In this document: piece by piece, positions 38,110-46,420 of the stretch
How the letters are laid out: each line of letters begins with the position of its first letter
Numbering within the stretch: position 1 is the first letter of the stretch
Source: Nitrobacter sp. NHB1
GTDB taxonomy: Bacteria > Pseudomonadota > Alphaproteobacteria > Rhizobiales > Xanthobacteraceae
NCBI RefSeq assembly: GCF_036964665.1
Contig: NZ_JBAMDA010000001.1
Coordinates: 2,146,001 to 2,210,000 of the forward strand
DNA: 64,000 nucleotides
Reading direction: 5' to 3'
Program-made: the position numbers and the translations under genes
The notes under the pieces: model-generated
Seen by the model: the letters and a program-made list of their open reading frames with translations, nothing else
The model's database searches: none
What the model was told of the DNA's origin: nothing

Positions 38110-38268
38110 ATGGATATCGAGTTCCTAAAGCAACAGGCAGAACGCTGCCGCCGTCTCTTAAAGGGGACTGATCCATTCACCGAAAAGCGCCTGCTTAAGC
38201 TCGCCGAAGAATACGAAGCGCAGATCAAGGAGCTTGAGAAACGCGGCCCAGAACCCTGCAGCCATTAG
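38110..38268 (+). CDS. 52-residue helical protein
   Basis: Encodes MDIEFLKQQAERCRRLLKG through to GPEPCSH, almost entirely predicted helix with heptad-like charge spacing (EKRLLKLAEEYEAQIKELEKR), two cysteines and no signal peptide. Short proteins with this MDI-F-QQAE-CRRL opening are, to my memory, common and often multicopy in Bradyrhizobium-type genomes, with no assigned function. GATTCGATGGC precedes the ATG and the ribosome site is weak. The TAG stop is the first three bases of a type-A repeat. It may be expressed in general stress if the upstream EcfG-like site is real. Confidence 0.65.
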   Translation: MDIEFLKQQAERCRRLLKGTDPFTEKRLLKLAEEYEAQIKELEKRGPEPCSH

Positions 38269-38371
38269 AGCTTTTTCGCTTCTGACGGAATCAGAAGCGA
38301 GGCTCTATGATTTTGAATTGACGCGTTTTCTTCACGCGAACCGGTACCCACTTCGCTCGAAAACGCTCTAA
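38266..38371. repeat. Type-A interspersed repeat overlapping a stop codon
   Basis: TAGAGCTTTTTCGCTTCTGA...GGAATCAGAAGCGAGGCTCTA, then TTGACGCGTTTTCTTCACGC and CTTCGCTCGAAAACGCTCTA. Its first TAG is the stop codon of the 52-residue gene. Confidence 0.85.
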
Positions 38372-38520
38372 GTGGCCCGCCGCGCTATTCGCACTCACAC
38401 GGCGAAAAAAGGGGAAACGGCGCCGGTCGATCTGATCTGCCGGGACCTACAGTTCATTACCAGGCGCACCTCTTTGCCAGCGTTCGAGGGGCGTCTCCGT
38501 CGCGGGATCGGATTTTCAGC

Positions 38521-39798
38521 TTACGACCTTCGCTCCGGTCCCTCCGCGAGACGGGTTTCCGGCATAAGGGTCAAGACCACCAGCAGACCCGATAATGCGA
38601 CGGCAGCCAACGCCATGAACGCGACGCCATGTCCGAAATGATCGCTCACATAGCCGGCAACCACGGTGCTGAGCGACGCGCCTATTCCAACCGCCGTGCC
38701 AATGAGGCCTTGCGCGAGGTTGAAATGACCGGAGCCGAAGGCGACGTCGGCGACAATGAGCGGGGTCATGACGCCGAAGACCGCGGCCGTGATGCCGTCC
38801 AGCACCTGCACGGCGACCAGCAGCGACGGATCGTGGACCATCGCGAACAACGCTCCCCGAAGCACCAGCGCGGCGAAGGCGATCATGAGCAGCGGGCGAC
38901 GTCCCCAAAGCTGCGCCTTGCGGCCGACGGAAGGCGACACCAAGGCGACGATCGCCTGCGGGACGATGATGCAGAGCGCGATCAACGCCGGCGCCCCCTG
39001 GCTTGAACGTTCGGTCACGATGCCCGCCATCAACGGCAGCATGGCCGCATTGGCAAATTGGAGCAGGAAAACCGTACAGGCAAAAATGACCAGCGGCCGC
39101 TGATGCAGAAGCTGGACCACGCTGGTCGCATCGGGATCCGGCTCCGCGCGCGCAATCGCCCCATGGGCCTGCTCCGGATCGATTTCCCGGTCGCGGATTC
39201 GCGTCAGCGAAAGCAGCGTCGCGACCGCAAACGCAAAACTCACCACGAACACGGCACGGCTCGACAGCAGGTATCCGACGACACCCATCACGCCCGCCGC
39301 CACGCCATTGCCAAGGGATGCGTAGCGGGCATTGCGTCCGAGCCTCTCGCCGATCGCTCTCGGTCCCACAAGGCCGAGGCTGATGGCGGCGATCACAGGT
39401 CCGAGCACGCAACTCGCGGCGGCATGCAGGATCGCCGCCAGCGCGATAACCGGAAAGATCGGCCAGGCCGCGTAGGCGAGCGCGCTGACGCCGATCGTGG
39501 CGACGGCGAGCCCCGCGACCAAACGCTCCGAGCGGGCCGCGTCGATAATGGCGCCGCCCGGCATCTGACCGATCAGACCGACGACCCCGCCGATCGACAG
39601 GATCAGTCCGATCTCGGACTGTGTCCACTTCTGCGTGGTGAGATAGACCGCGACGAAGGGACCAAATCCGGTCTGCACGTCGGCAAGGAAGAAAATGAAC
39701 CAGTCGAGGCCGCGCTGGCTTTGCGCCGAAGGATGACGGCCCTGCTCGCCGGCCGGCGGCGGATTCGCATCCCCCCCGCGCGCGCGCCGCTGGCGCAC
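38521..39798 (-). CDS. MFS transporter
   Basis: A 425-residue major facilitator superfamily protein with about 12 membrane helices. The N-terminal half begins at LDWFIFFLADVQTGFGPFVAVYL, and the loop-2 region is GGAIIDAARSERL. The second half starts around RPLVIFACTVFLLQFANAAMLPL. Its pattern resembles members annotated as multidrug or unknown-substrate exporters, and the substrate cannot be inferred. It is monocistronic, followed on the same strand by no gene and preceded by the PRC-barrel gene 58 bp away in the direction opposite to its own transcription. Confidence 0.82.
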   Translation of the reverse strand: MRQRRARGGDANPPPAGEQGRHPSAQSQRGLDWFIFFLADVQTGFGPFVAVYLTTQKWTQSEIGLILSIGGVVGLIGQMPGGAIIDAARSERLVAGLAVATIGVSALAYAAWPIFPVIALAAILHAAASCVLGPVIAAISLGLVGPRAIGERLGRNARYASLGNGVAAGVMGVVGYLLSSRAVFVVSFAFAVATLLSLTRIRDREIDPEQAHGAIARAEPDPDATSVVQLLHQRPLVIFACTVFLLQFANAAMLPLMAGIVTERSSQGAPALIALCIIVPQAIVALVSPSVGRKAQLWGRRPLLMIAFAALVLRGALFAMVHDPSLLVAVQVLDGITAAVFGVMTPLIVADVAFGSGHFNLAQGLIGTAVGIGASLSTVVAGYVSDHFGHGVAFMALAAVALSGLLVVLTLMPETRLAEGPERRS

Positions 39799-39855
39799 GC
39801 TATCCGGATCGGACGATCGTCGGGGCCCGTCGCGCAGATCGGATATCCTCCCTGA

Positions 39856-40365
39856 TCAAGGACCGAAATTGAGAGGTTGAAGCGTTCCCGACGCGCCCAG
39901 CACCACGACAGGCGCGCCTGCCTTGTATTCGGGGGCCGCCTTCACCTGGTCCTGCGTCAATTCGAGGCTGATGCTGTCGTTCGCGCCCTTTACCTTGCCA
40001 AAGCGGAGCGCATTCCAGTCAACCGCGATCTTCCGGCTGCCGACCCCAAGGAAGCCGCCGAAATCGATCACGGCGGCGCGAACCACGCCCGCCCGGTCCA
40101 CGATCACCTCGACGATCCGCCCCATGTTCTGACCGCTCATGCTCCGCACGTCGCGTCCCAGCACGCCGTGGGCATCGGCTGGACTGATCACGGTGATCGA
40201 GGGCGGAGGCGCTGTCTTCTCGCCCGAGGGCTTGGCAGCCGCTGGCGGGTTGGCGGGGACGGGATTGGCCTGCGACTGAGCCGTGTCGTCAGCCATCACA
40301 TGCGTGGCGGCAAAAACCAGGACGGCCAGCGAAAGAACGGCATTGGTCGAGCCTTTTCGAAACAT
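39856..40365 (-). CDS. Exported PRC-barrel domain protein
   Basis: A 169-residue protein with a signal peptide (STNAVLSLAVLVFAATHVMA), a Pro/Ala-rich linker (NPVPANPPAAAKPSGEKTAPPP) in part, and a PRC-barrel at about 65-150 (VLGRDVRSMSGQNMGRIVEVIVDRAG, FGGFLGVGSRKIAVDWNALRF in outline). PRC barrels are small beta domains in ribosome maturation and photosynthetic reaction-centre proteins; exported versions in Rhizobiales are usually stress- or envelope-associated and of unknown function. ATG 40365 has GAGG upstream. The following minus-strand gene is the MFS transporter. Confidence 0.78.
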   Translation of the reverse strand: MFRKGSTNAVLSLAVLVFAATHVMADDTAQSQANPVPANPPAAAKPSGEKTAPPPSITVISPADAHGVLGRDVRSMSGQNMGRIVEVIVDRAGVVRAAVIDFGGFLGVGSRKIAVDWNALRFGKVKGANDSISLELTQDQVKAAPEYKAGAPVVVLGASGTLQPLNFGP

Positions 40366-40446
40366 GAATCCTCGCTGCCAAATGAGCCATGCCGCGCGAA
40401 ACGCCATCCAGTGTGGCAAGGCTATGCGAACTTCGGAATCGAGGCG

Positions 40447-42654
40447 CTAGCGCGTCAGCACGATCGACACCTGAATGTGGCCTCGCGTCCGCAAAACTTC
40501 GAGCGACACGTCCTCATCATGACGGCGCAGCCGCAGATCGACACTGGATTCGCCAAGATGCAGCCCGCGCAGAATCACCTCGTTGAGGAATGCGGGAAGC
40601 CGCGGGTTGCGCAGCCTGATCTCGCTCCTTGCGGCATCGAACTCCAGACCCAGCGTCGCTTCCAGCAGCGTGAACGGCGTCGCGCTCGCCCATGCCTGCG
40701 GCAAGCAGGCAACAGGATAGAGCGTGGGCCCGCGCCGCGGTTCGCGCCGGAAGCCGCAGAACAGTTCCGGCAGCCGCCGCAAATCCATATAGGTGGCTGC
40801 ATCGAACAGTCCCTTGAAGACATGTTCGACCGAATGCTTGAGGCCGTATCGCGCGAGCCCGAGCGCGATCAGCGCGTTGTCATGCGGCCAGATCGAACCG
40901 TTGTGATAGGACATCGGATTGTAACGCGCCTCGCCGGAGGCAACAGTGCGGATCCCCCATCCGGTGAAGAACGACGACCGCATCAGGTCGGCGGCGACCA
41001 TCCGCGCCCGCTCCTCGCGAATCAGGCCAGTGAACAGCAACTGTCCGGCGTTCGATGTCCGTACCTTGCAGGGCCGTTTCTTCCCGTCGAGCGCCAGCGC
41101 GTAGGTGCGCAGATCCGGCAGCCAGAACGCCTCTTCGAAGCGCGACGCCAGGCGCTCCGCCGCGCGCTCCAGTTCCCTCGCACGGTCGCTCAGGCCGAGC
41201 GCAAGCGCGCATCGCGCCGCCGATCGCTTGGCGGCAAAGACGTAACCCTGCACCTCGGCCAGCGCGATATCGCCTTCCGCAAGCGCGCCGTCGGCATGGA
41301 AGATCGCGTCGAACGAATCCTTCCAGCCCTGATTGACGAGCCCCTGTTCGGACGAGCGCCGATACTCGACGAAGCCGTCGCCGTCCGGATCGCCGGGGCC
41401 GTCGATCCAGCCGAGCGCAGCCTCGATCGCCGGCCATAGTTCTTTGAGGATCGACGCGTCGCCCGTGCGTTCGACGTAAAGCCCCGCCAGCAGCACGAAC
41501 AGCGGCGTCGAATCGACGCTGCCGTAGTATCGCGCGAACGGCACCTCGCGCAGCGCGGCCATTTCTCCGCCGCGCATCTCGTGAAGAATCTTTCCCGGCT
41601 CCGCATCCGCGAGGGGATCGACGGCCTGCGCCTGAAACGCCGCGAGCCTCCTCAGAACGCCGCTTGCGATGCCGGGGTCGATCCACAACATCTGCAGCGC
41701 CGTTATCAGTCCGTCCCGCCCGAAGGTCGTCGAATACCAGGGAATCCCGGCATAGGGATAGCGACCGTGCGGCGTCTGCGTCATCAGGATATTCAGATCG
41801 GCCATCGACTGGCACACCACCTCGTTGAAGATGTTGTTCGAGGTTTCGATATTCGTCGCGCCGGACCAGGCGCGCCGCATTTCGCGGCGATGCGCCAGCA
41901 ATCCGCGGTAGAAAGGAACGGGTGTCTCGGCCGCCGGCTTGTTGCAGGACACGGCGAGGAATATGGCAGTGGTCTGCTGCGGCGGCAGATCGAGGTGATA
42001 GATCGCCCTGTTGACGGTCAGGCGCGTCGGTCGCGGGTCGAAATGCAGGCGCGAGGTCCGAACGATGTCATCGAGACCGATGTAGGAGAGAGCGACGGTA
42101 GCGGGATCGGACAGTTCGCCGGCGCCGACGCCGCGGCGCGCGCGCCGCTCGCCGCGCACCTCGAACAGATCGGCGAAATCGTTGTCGAACAGCAGGGAGA
42201 GATCGAAGCTCGCGGTCCCCTCGCCGTGGTTCTGGATGCCGATCCTCTGATACGCGGTCCCGCGCCAGAGAAAGATCGTGCGCACGATATGGATGGTATC
42301 CTTGTGGAATACGATCCTGTCGCCATCATAGATATCCGGATTGGTCAGATCGACGGTCAGGCCGGAATTGTCGTTACGCAGATTGGAGCCGAGCAGCAGC
42401 GGCTGCATGTCGTTGAGAACCAGCTCCAGCCGGGCAAGATAGCGCGTGTCGATGTTGAACAGCCCGTCGGGTCCTCCCGCCGAAGCTCCGATATCGCCAT
42501 GGCTGTCCAGCACAACGAACGTATCATCGTGCTTCAACGTGCGGCGAGGGCGGGCAGAGGGCCCGGTCATCGGAATGTAGAACGGCGATTCCGCCGCAAA
42601 AATATCGGACGACTGCGCGATCGTGATTTGAGCCGTGGCCTTGATTGCCATCAT
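40447..42654 (-). CDS. Glycogen-debranching-like amylo-alpha-1,6-glucosidase
   Basis: A 735-residue protein combining an N-terminal GDE_N_bis domain (HDDTFVVLDSHGDIGAS, GLFNIDTRYLARLELVL) with a C-terminal (alpha/alpha)6 toroid of the amylo-alpha-1,6-glucosidase/GH63-like group (GIPWYSTTFGRDGLITALQM, NQGWKDSFDAIFHADG, MSYHNGSIWPHDNALIALGL). The catalytic acids are likely within GRDG and WKDS. The family hydrolyses branched or modified alpha-glucans, and the substrate in this bacterium is unknown. It lies 67 bp downstream of the ABC exporter on the same strand, so the two may form an operon. Confidence 0.82.
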   Translation of the reverse strand: MMAIKATAQITIAQSSDIFAAESPFYIPMTGPSARPRRTLKHDDTFVVLDSHGDIGASAGGPDGLFNIDTRYLARLELVLNDMQPLLLGSNLRNDNSGLTVDLTNPDIYDGDRIVFHKDTIHIVRTIFLWRGTAYQRIGIQNHGEGTASFDLSLLFDNDFADLFEVRGERRARRGVGAGELSDPATVALSYIGLDDIVRTSRLHFDPRPTRLTVNRAIYHLDLPPQQTTAIFLAVSCNKPAAETPVPFYRGLLAHRREMRRAWSGATNIETSNNIFNEVVCQSMADLNILMTQTPHGRYPYAGIPWYSTTFGRDGLITALQMLWIDPGIASGVLRRLAAFQAQAVDPLADAEPGKILHEMRGGEMAALREVPFARYYGSVDSTPLFVLLAGLYVERTGDASILKELWPAIEAALGWIDGPGDPDGDGFVEYRRSSEQGLVNQGWKDSFDAIFHADGALAEGDIALAEVQGYVFAAKRSAARCALALGLSDRARELERAAERLASRFEEAFWLPDLRTYALALDGKKRPCKVRTSNAGQLLFTGLIREERARMVAADLMRSSFFTGWGIRTVASGEARYNPMSYHNGSIWPHDNALIALGLARYGLKHSVEHVFKGLFDAATYMDLRRLPELFCGFRREPRRGPTLYPVACLPQAWASATPFTLLEATLGLEFDAARSEIRLRNPRLPAFLNEVILRGLHLGESSVDLRLRRHDEDVSLEVLRTRGHIQVSIVLTR

Positions 42655-42721
42655 CTGACCCCTGCCGGATTCCCCATCGCACGGCCCCGGCCGATGCTCG
42701 ACGCCAAACGGTGAGCGGCGT

Positions 42722-44485
42722 TCAAGCCGCGTGAACCGCGAGGCGGCTCATCTCCTTGGCGACGAGCTGCCGGTAGTGTCCGTCTTCGCGCATCAGACGG
42801 CCGGGCTGACCGTCTTCGACGATCTTTCCGTTCTTGAGCACGACCATACGGTCGAAATTGCGCAGGGTCGCAAGCCGGTGGGCGATCGCGATCACGGTGC
42901 GACCCCGCATCAAACGGCCGAGCGCCTCGCGGATAGCTTCTTCGGATTCACTGTCCAACGCCGAGGTCGCCTCGTCAAGCAGCAAGATCGGCGCATCCTT
43001 GAGGAACGCGCGCGCGATGGCGATGCGCTGACGCTGGCCGCCGGAGAGCTTGACGCCGCGGTCGCCGACCATGGTCGAGAGCCCATCCGGCAGGCTCTCG
43101 ACGAAATCGCAGCGCGCCGCGATCGCTGCGCGCAGCACCTCGTCGTCGGTCGCCGTCGGACGGCCGTAGCGGATGTTATCGAGGATGGATCGATGGAACA
43201 GGGAAATGTCCTGGGGCACCACGGATATGGCGGCGCGCAGACTCTGTTGTGTGACCCGCGAAACATCCTGGCCGTCGATCGTGACGCTTCCGCGCTCGGG
43301 ATCGTAGAATCGCTGCATCAGGACGAACAGCGTCGACTTGCCGCCGCCGGATTCGCCAACCAGGCCGACGCGCTGCCCGGGTTGAAGCCGGAGATTGAAC
43401 CGCTCGAACACCGACCGACCGCCGGGATAGCGAAACGAAACGTTGTTGAAGGCGATGGCCGCGCCGTTTTTCCGCAACGGCTCCGCTTCCGGATGATCAG
43501 TCAATTCGTGCGGAACCAGCAGCGTCGCAACCGCTTCGGACAGCCGCGCGACATGCTGGGTGATATCGACGAGAGCGACCGCCAGATCGCGGGTCGCGTG
43601 CAGGATCGACAGGCCGAGCGTGCAGACCAGCACGACATCGCCGGTGGTGGCACCGCCGCGCTGCCAGAGCGTGATGGCCCATGCCAGCAGCGAAACGATC
43701 AGCACGACCGTGATAGCGGCATGGGTGATCCTGAGCTTCTCGAGATAACGAAGACTTCGTCCGCGCGCGCCCAGTTCGCGACCGACGGTCGTATTGAACC
43801 TGTCCAGCTCATGATCGATCCCGCAGAAAGCCCTGACCAGCGGCATGTTGTTGACGACATCGACCATCTCGCCATCGACCGCCGCAGCCTTGTCGGCGAA
43901 ATCCTCATGCAAGGGTTTGCCCGCTGCCGCCATTCTGAACATCGCGACGACCATGATGCCGGCGACGACCATCAATCCGCCCGCCATCGACGGACTCACG
44001 GTTCCAACCAGCGCGATCGCGGCGATGGTCGCGACGCAGGGCGGCAACACATTCCAGACCAGCATGTTTTCGACACTATACACGGCGTTCGAGGTCGCCG
44101 TGATCCGGCTCGTCAGCATCCCCGGCATCCGCTCGGCGAAGTAACTCGGCGCATGGCCGGTCAGGTGCCGGAAGATGTCGCGGCGCAGGTCGCCGGTCAC
44201 ACCGACGAAGGTGAAGCTCGCGACCCAGCCAGCGACCCGCCACAGAAAGTTGTCAGCGGCGATCAGCGACATGAGAAAGATGAATGCCAGCCATACGCCG
44301 CCGCTGCGCGAAGGGCCGCTCGCGAGGGCATCGACCAGCGATTTGACGCCGTATTGCGTTCCCACCGAACACGCCACCGCCGCGACGACGCAAAAAATAA
44401 TCGCGACATGCGAAGCCGATCGCTGGCGGCAATAGCGCATCACGAATGCGAAGGGCCGACCGCCGTATCCCGAGAAATCGTCCAT
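42722..44485 (-). CDS. ABC exporter, fused membrane and ATPase domains
   Basis: A 587-residue half-transporter with a six-helix type IV exporter domain (residues about 20-310) and an ATPase domain with Walker A GESGGGKST, signature LSGGQRQRIAIARAFL, Walker B ILLLDEATSALDSE and H-loop IAHRLAT. It looks like the MsbA/lipid or multidrug group. It has no HlyD partner nearby, so the substrate may be a lipid, glycan or drug. ATG 44485 (MDDFSGYGGRPF) has AGGA upstream; the frame remains open to 44644 without conserved sequence. The debranching-like gene follows. Confidence 0.87.
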   Translation of the reverse strand: MDDFSGYGGRPFAFVMRYCRQRSASHVAIIFCVVAAVACSVGTQYGVKSLVDALASGPSRSGGVWLAFIFLMSLIAADNFLWRVAGWVASFTFVGVTGDLRRDIFRHLTGHAPSYFAERMPGMLTSRITATSNAVYSVENMLVWNVLPPCVATIAAIALVGTVSPSMAGGLMVVAGIMVVAMFRMAAAGKPLHEDFADKAAAVDGEMVDVVNNMPLVRAFCGIDHELDRFNTTVGRELGARGRSLRYLEKLRITHAAITVVLIVSLLAWAITLWQRGGATTGDVVLVCTLGLSILHATRDLAVALVDITQHVARLSEAVATLLVPHELTDHPEAEPLRKNGAAIAFNNVSFRYPGGRSVFERFNLRLQPGQRVGLVGESGGGKSTLFVLMQRFYDPERGSVTIDGQDVSRVTQQSLRAAISVVPQDISLFHRSILDNIRYGRPTATDDEVLRAAIAARCDFVESLPDGLSTMVGDRGVKLSGGQRQRIAIARAFLKDAPILLLDEATSALDSESEEAIREALGRLMRGRTVIAIAHRLATLRNFDRMVVLKNGKIVEDGQPGRLMREDGHYRQLVAKEMSRLAVHAA

Positions 44486-44675
44486 GCATTTCCTACCGAG
44501 GCGCTTTGAGTTCACCGGAACGTTACGTCTCCTTGGATCCGGTTCGGCAGTGCCGCACAAGACCCTCAGAAAAGCCGTCAATGCGCAGAAACTTGGTTGC
44601 AATGACTGCCTAGCCTGTCTGAGAGGGTGTGATGGCATCAGCAAGACGACATTGTGAAGAAGTTCGTAGATCAGG

Positions 44676-44700
44676 GGAACTGCGCAGTTACAAAAACGTT
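44676..44700 (+). promoter_or_regulatory. EcfG-type (general stress) promoter
   Basis: GGAAC at 44676-44680 and CGTT at 44697-44700 with exactly 16 bp between them match the -35/-10 consensus of sigma-EcfG, the general stress response factor of alphaproteobacteria. The glycosyltransferase start is 77 bp downstream of the -10. Confidence 0.7.
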
Positions 44701-44776
44701 CCTCGAAGTAGCGGTGCTGGCGCTATCGATGGCTTTTTAATCTCATGAAAACGTAAATGTGACAGGAGGTGATTAG

Positions 44777-45844
44777 ATGCGCATCGCGCAGGTTGCTCCA
44801 TTGACGGAGGCTGTTCCGCCGAAACTGTATGGCGGCACTGAACGTGTAGTTCACTGGTTGACAGAGGAACTCGTGGCGCTGGGTCACGACGTGACGCTTT
44901 TCGCCAGCGGCGATTCTCATACTTCGGCCCGGCTCGATGCGACATGGCCGAAAGCCTTGCGGCTCGATGGCGCCGTGTGCGATCCGAACGCCCTGCACAT
45001 GGTGATGCTGGAACGGGTCCGCCGGAAATGTGACGACGAGGAGTTCGACTTCCTCCACTTCCATCTCGACTACTATCCGTTTTCGCTGTTTTCGCGACAG
45101 CCGACGCCCTTTCTCACAACGCTTCACGGGCGGCTCGACCTTCCGGAGCATAAGCCGGTATTCACGGCATTTTCATCAATTCCCGTGATTTCGATCTCGA
45201 ACGCGCAACGCCGCCCGGTGCCGCAGGCCCGCTGGCTCCGCACCGTTTATCATGGTCTCCCGGAAAAATTGCTGACGCCGCAGCCGATCACGCCAGGTTA
45301 TCTCGCCGTGCTCGGTCGCATCGCTCCGGAAAAAGGCGTCGACCGCGCGATCAGGATCGCCCTTCGATGCGGCATCCCGCTCAAGATCGCCGCAAAAGTC
45401 GATCGCGCCGACCAGGACTATTACGATGAAGTCATCCGCCCGATGATGGATCATCCGCTTGTGGACTTTATCGGCGAGATCAGCGACCACGAGAAGCCGG
45501 CTTTCCTCAGCGGCGCCATCGGGCTGCTGGTGCCGCTCGCCTGGCCTGAACCGTTCGGCCTCGTCATGATCGAGGCGATGGCGTGCGGAACGCCCGTCAT
45601 CGCCTACAATCGCGGTTCGGTTGCCGAAATCATCGAGGATGGCCGGACCGGCTTTATCGTCGAGGACGAAATCAGTGCCGTCGCCGCCGTCGACCGCCTG
45701 GCGTCGCTCGATCGCGCAATCGTCCGCAAGGAATTCGAGGCGCGTTTCACGGCACGGCGCATGGCACTGGATTATCTCGATGCCTATCAGGACCTGATCG
45801 AGGCCACGACGCCGAGGATCAAGCTGGTCAGCAGCGCCGAATGA
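44777..45844 (+). CDS. Glycosyltransferase family 4 protein
   Basis: A 355-residue GT-B glycosyltransferase. The N-terminal acceptor half has PPKLYGGTERVVHWLTEEL, and the C-terminal nucleotide-sugar half has YLAVLGRIAPEKGVDRAIRIA and PLAWPEPFGLVMIEAMACGTPVIA in outline, with the catalytic EPFGLVMIEA motif. A very strong ribosome site, AGGAGGTGA, precedes the ATG. It has its own EcfG-type promoter. The acceptor and donor are unknown; position near a debranching-like enzyme suggests alpha-glucan or compatible-solute metabolism under stress, which is inference. Confidence 0.87.
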   Translation: MRIAQVAPLTEAVPPKLYGGTERVVHWLTEELVALGHDVTLFASGDSHTSARLDATWPKALRLDGAVCDPNALHMVMLERVRRKCDDEEFDFLHFHLDYYPFSLFSRQPTPFLTTLHGRLDLPEHKPVFTAFSSIPVISISNAQRRPVPQARWLRTVYHGLPEKLLTPQPITPGYLAVLGRIAPEKGVDRAIRIALRCGIPLKIAAKVDRADQDYYDEVIRPMMDHPLVDFIGEISDHEKPAFLSGAIGLLVPLAWPEPFGLVMIEAMACGTPVIAYNRGSVAEIIEDGRTGFIVEDEISAVAAVDRLASLDRAIVRKEFEARFTARRMALDYLDAYQDLIEATTPRIKLVSSAE

Positions 45845-45931
45845 TACCGCAGCCTGCCTTGAGCCCGCCTTGCCGACCCACAGTATGGCTCGGCGGGCGG
45901 TCGCTTCGATAACCGCAGCCGGCAGAGTGAT

Positions 45932-45956
45932 GGAACGCCTCGGCTACCAATTCGTT
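45932..45956 (+). promoter_or_regulatory. EcfG-type (general stress) promoter
   Basis: GGAAC at 45932-45936 and CGTT at 45953-45956 with a 16-bp spacer. Transcription would start about 16 bases before the start codon at 45978, leaving just room for the GGAGG ribosome site. Confidence 0.65.
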
Positions 45957-45977
45957 CCTCCATCCGGAGGAAATATC

Positions 45978-46214
45978 ATGCGCAATTTGATCTGTGCGGC
46001 CCTGTCGGCCGCGGCCATTCTGGCAATCGGCACTCCGGTTTCGCCGGCCTCAGCTCATGACTACAGATACTGCCTGCAAGGCAGGGAGTGGGGTTATCCG
46101 GGAAACTGCCAGTTCTCGACATACCGGCAGTGCATGATCACGGCATCAGGCACCGACGCCTATTGCGGAATCAATCCGCGCGTCGCTTTCCGCGAGCGAG
46201 GACATTACCGGTAA
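45978..46214 (+). CDS. Small exported DUF3551 protein
   Basis: A 78-residue precursor with a signal peptide (MRNLICAALSAAAILAIG, cleaved near ASA-HDY) and a mature part of about 50 residues with four cysteines (YCLQG, GNCQF, QCM, YCG). The HDYRYCLQGREWGYPGNC and YRQCMITASGTDAYCG pattern is that of the DUF3551 family, which is abundant and multicopy in Bradyrhizobium relatives. GGAGG lies at 45966-45970. An EcfG-type promoter lies immediately upstream, so it is probably a general stress protein of the periplasm. The function is unknown. Confidence 0.82.
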   Translation: MRNLICAALSAAAILAIGTPVSPASAHDYRYCLQGREWGYPGNCQFSTYRQCMITASGTDAYCGINPRVAFRERGHYR

Positions 46215-46337
46215 GCCGTAACGACCGCCAATTCGGCGGTTGAATGACATCGAGCGTTCGAACGGAAGTTCGTCGAGGCTTAATCGGTCGCTAGAAGATT
46301 CATTTGGCGAGCGCGGGCAGGTGAACGCCATAAGCGC

Positions 46338-46411
46338 TAGTGTCCCGACTCCGAAGTTCGCATGGCCTTGCAGCAACCTTTGATGCGAGCTCCGGAATCA
46401 GAGGGACACGC
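46338..46411. repeat. Imperfect palindrome GTGTCCC...GGGACAC
   Basis: GTGTCCCGACTCCGAAGTTCGCA and TGCGAGCTCCGGAATCAGAGGGACAC pair over most of their length around a 21-nt loop. The arms are shared in outline with the short repeats at 48970-49138. It lies between convergent genes. Confidence 0.5.
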
Positions 46412-46420
46412 ACTTTATGA

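Noticed and set aside
44509..44560. Another EcfG promoter at GGAACGTTACG...GGTTC
   Set aside because: The spacing between the GGAAC and the next GTT is about 20 bp, outside the 15-17 bp range, and the orientation does not fit the neighbouring starts.
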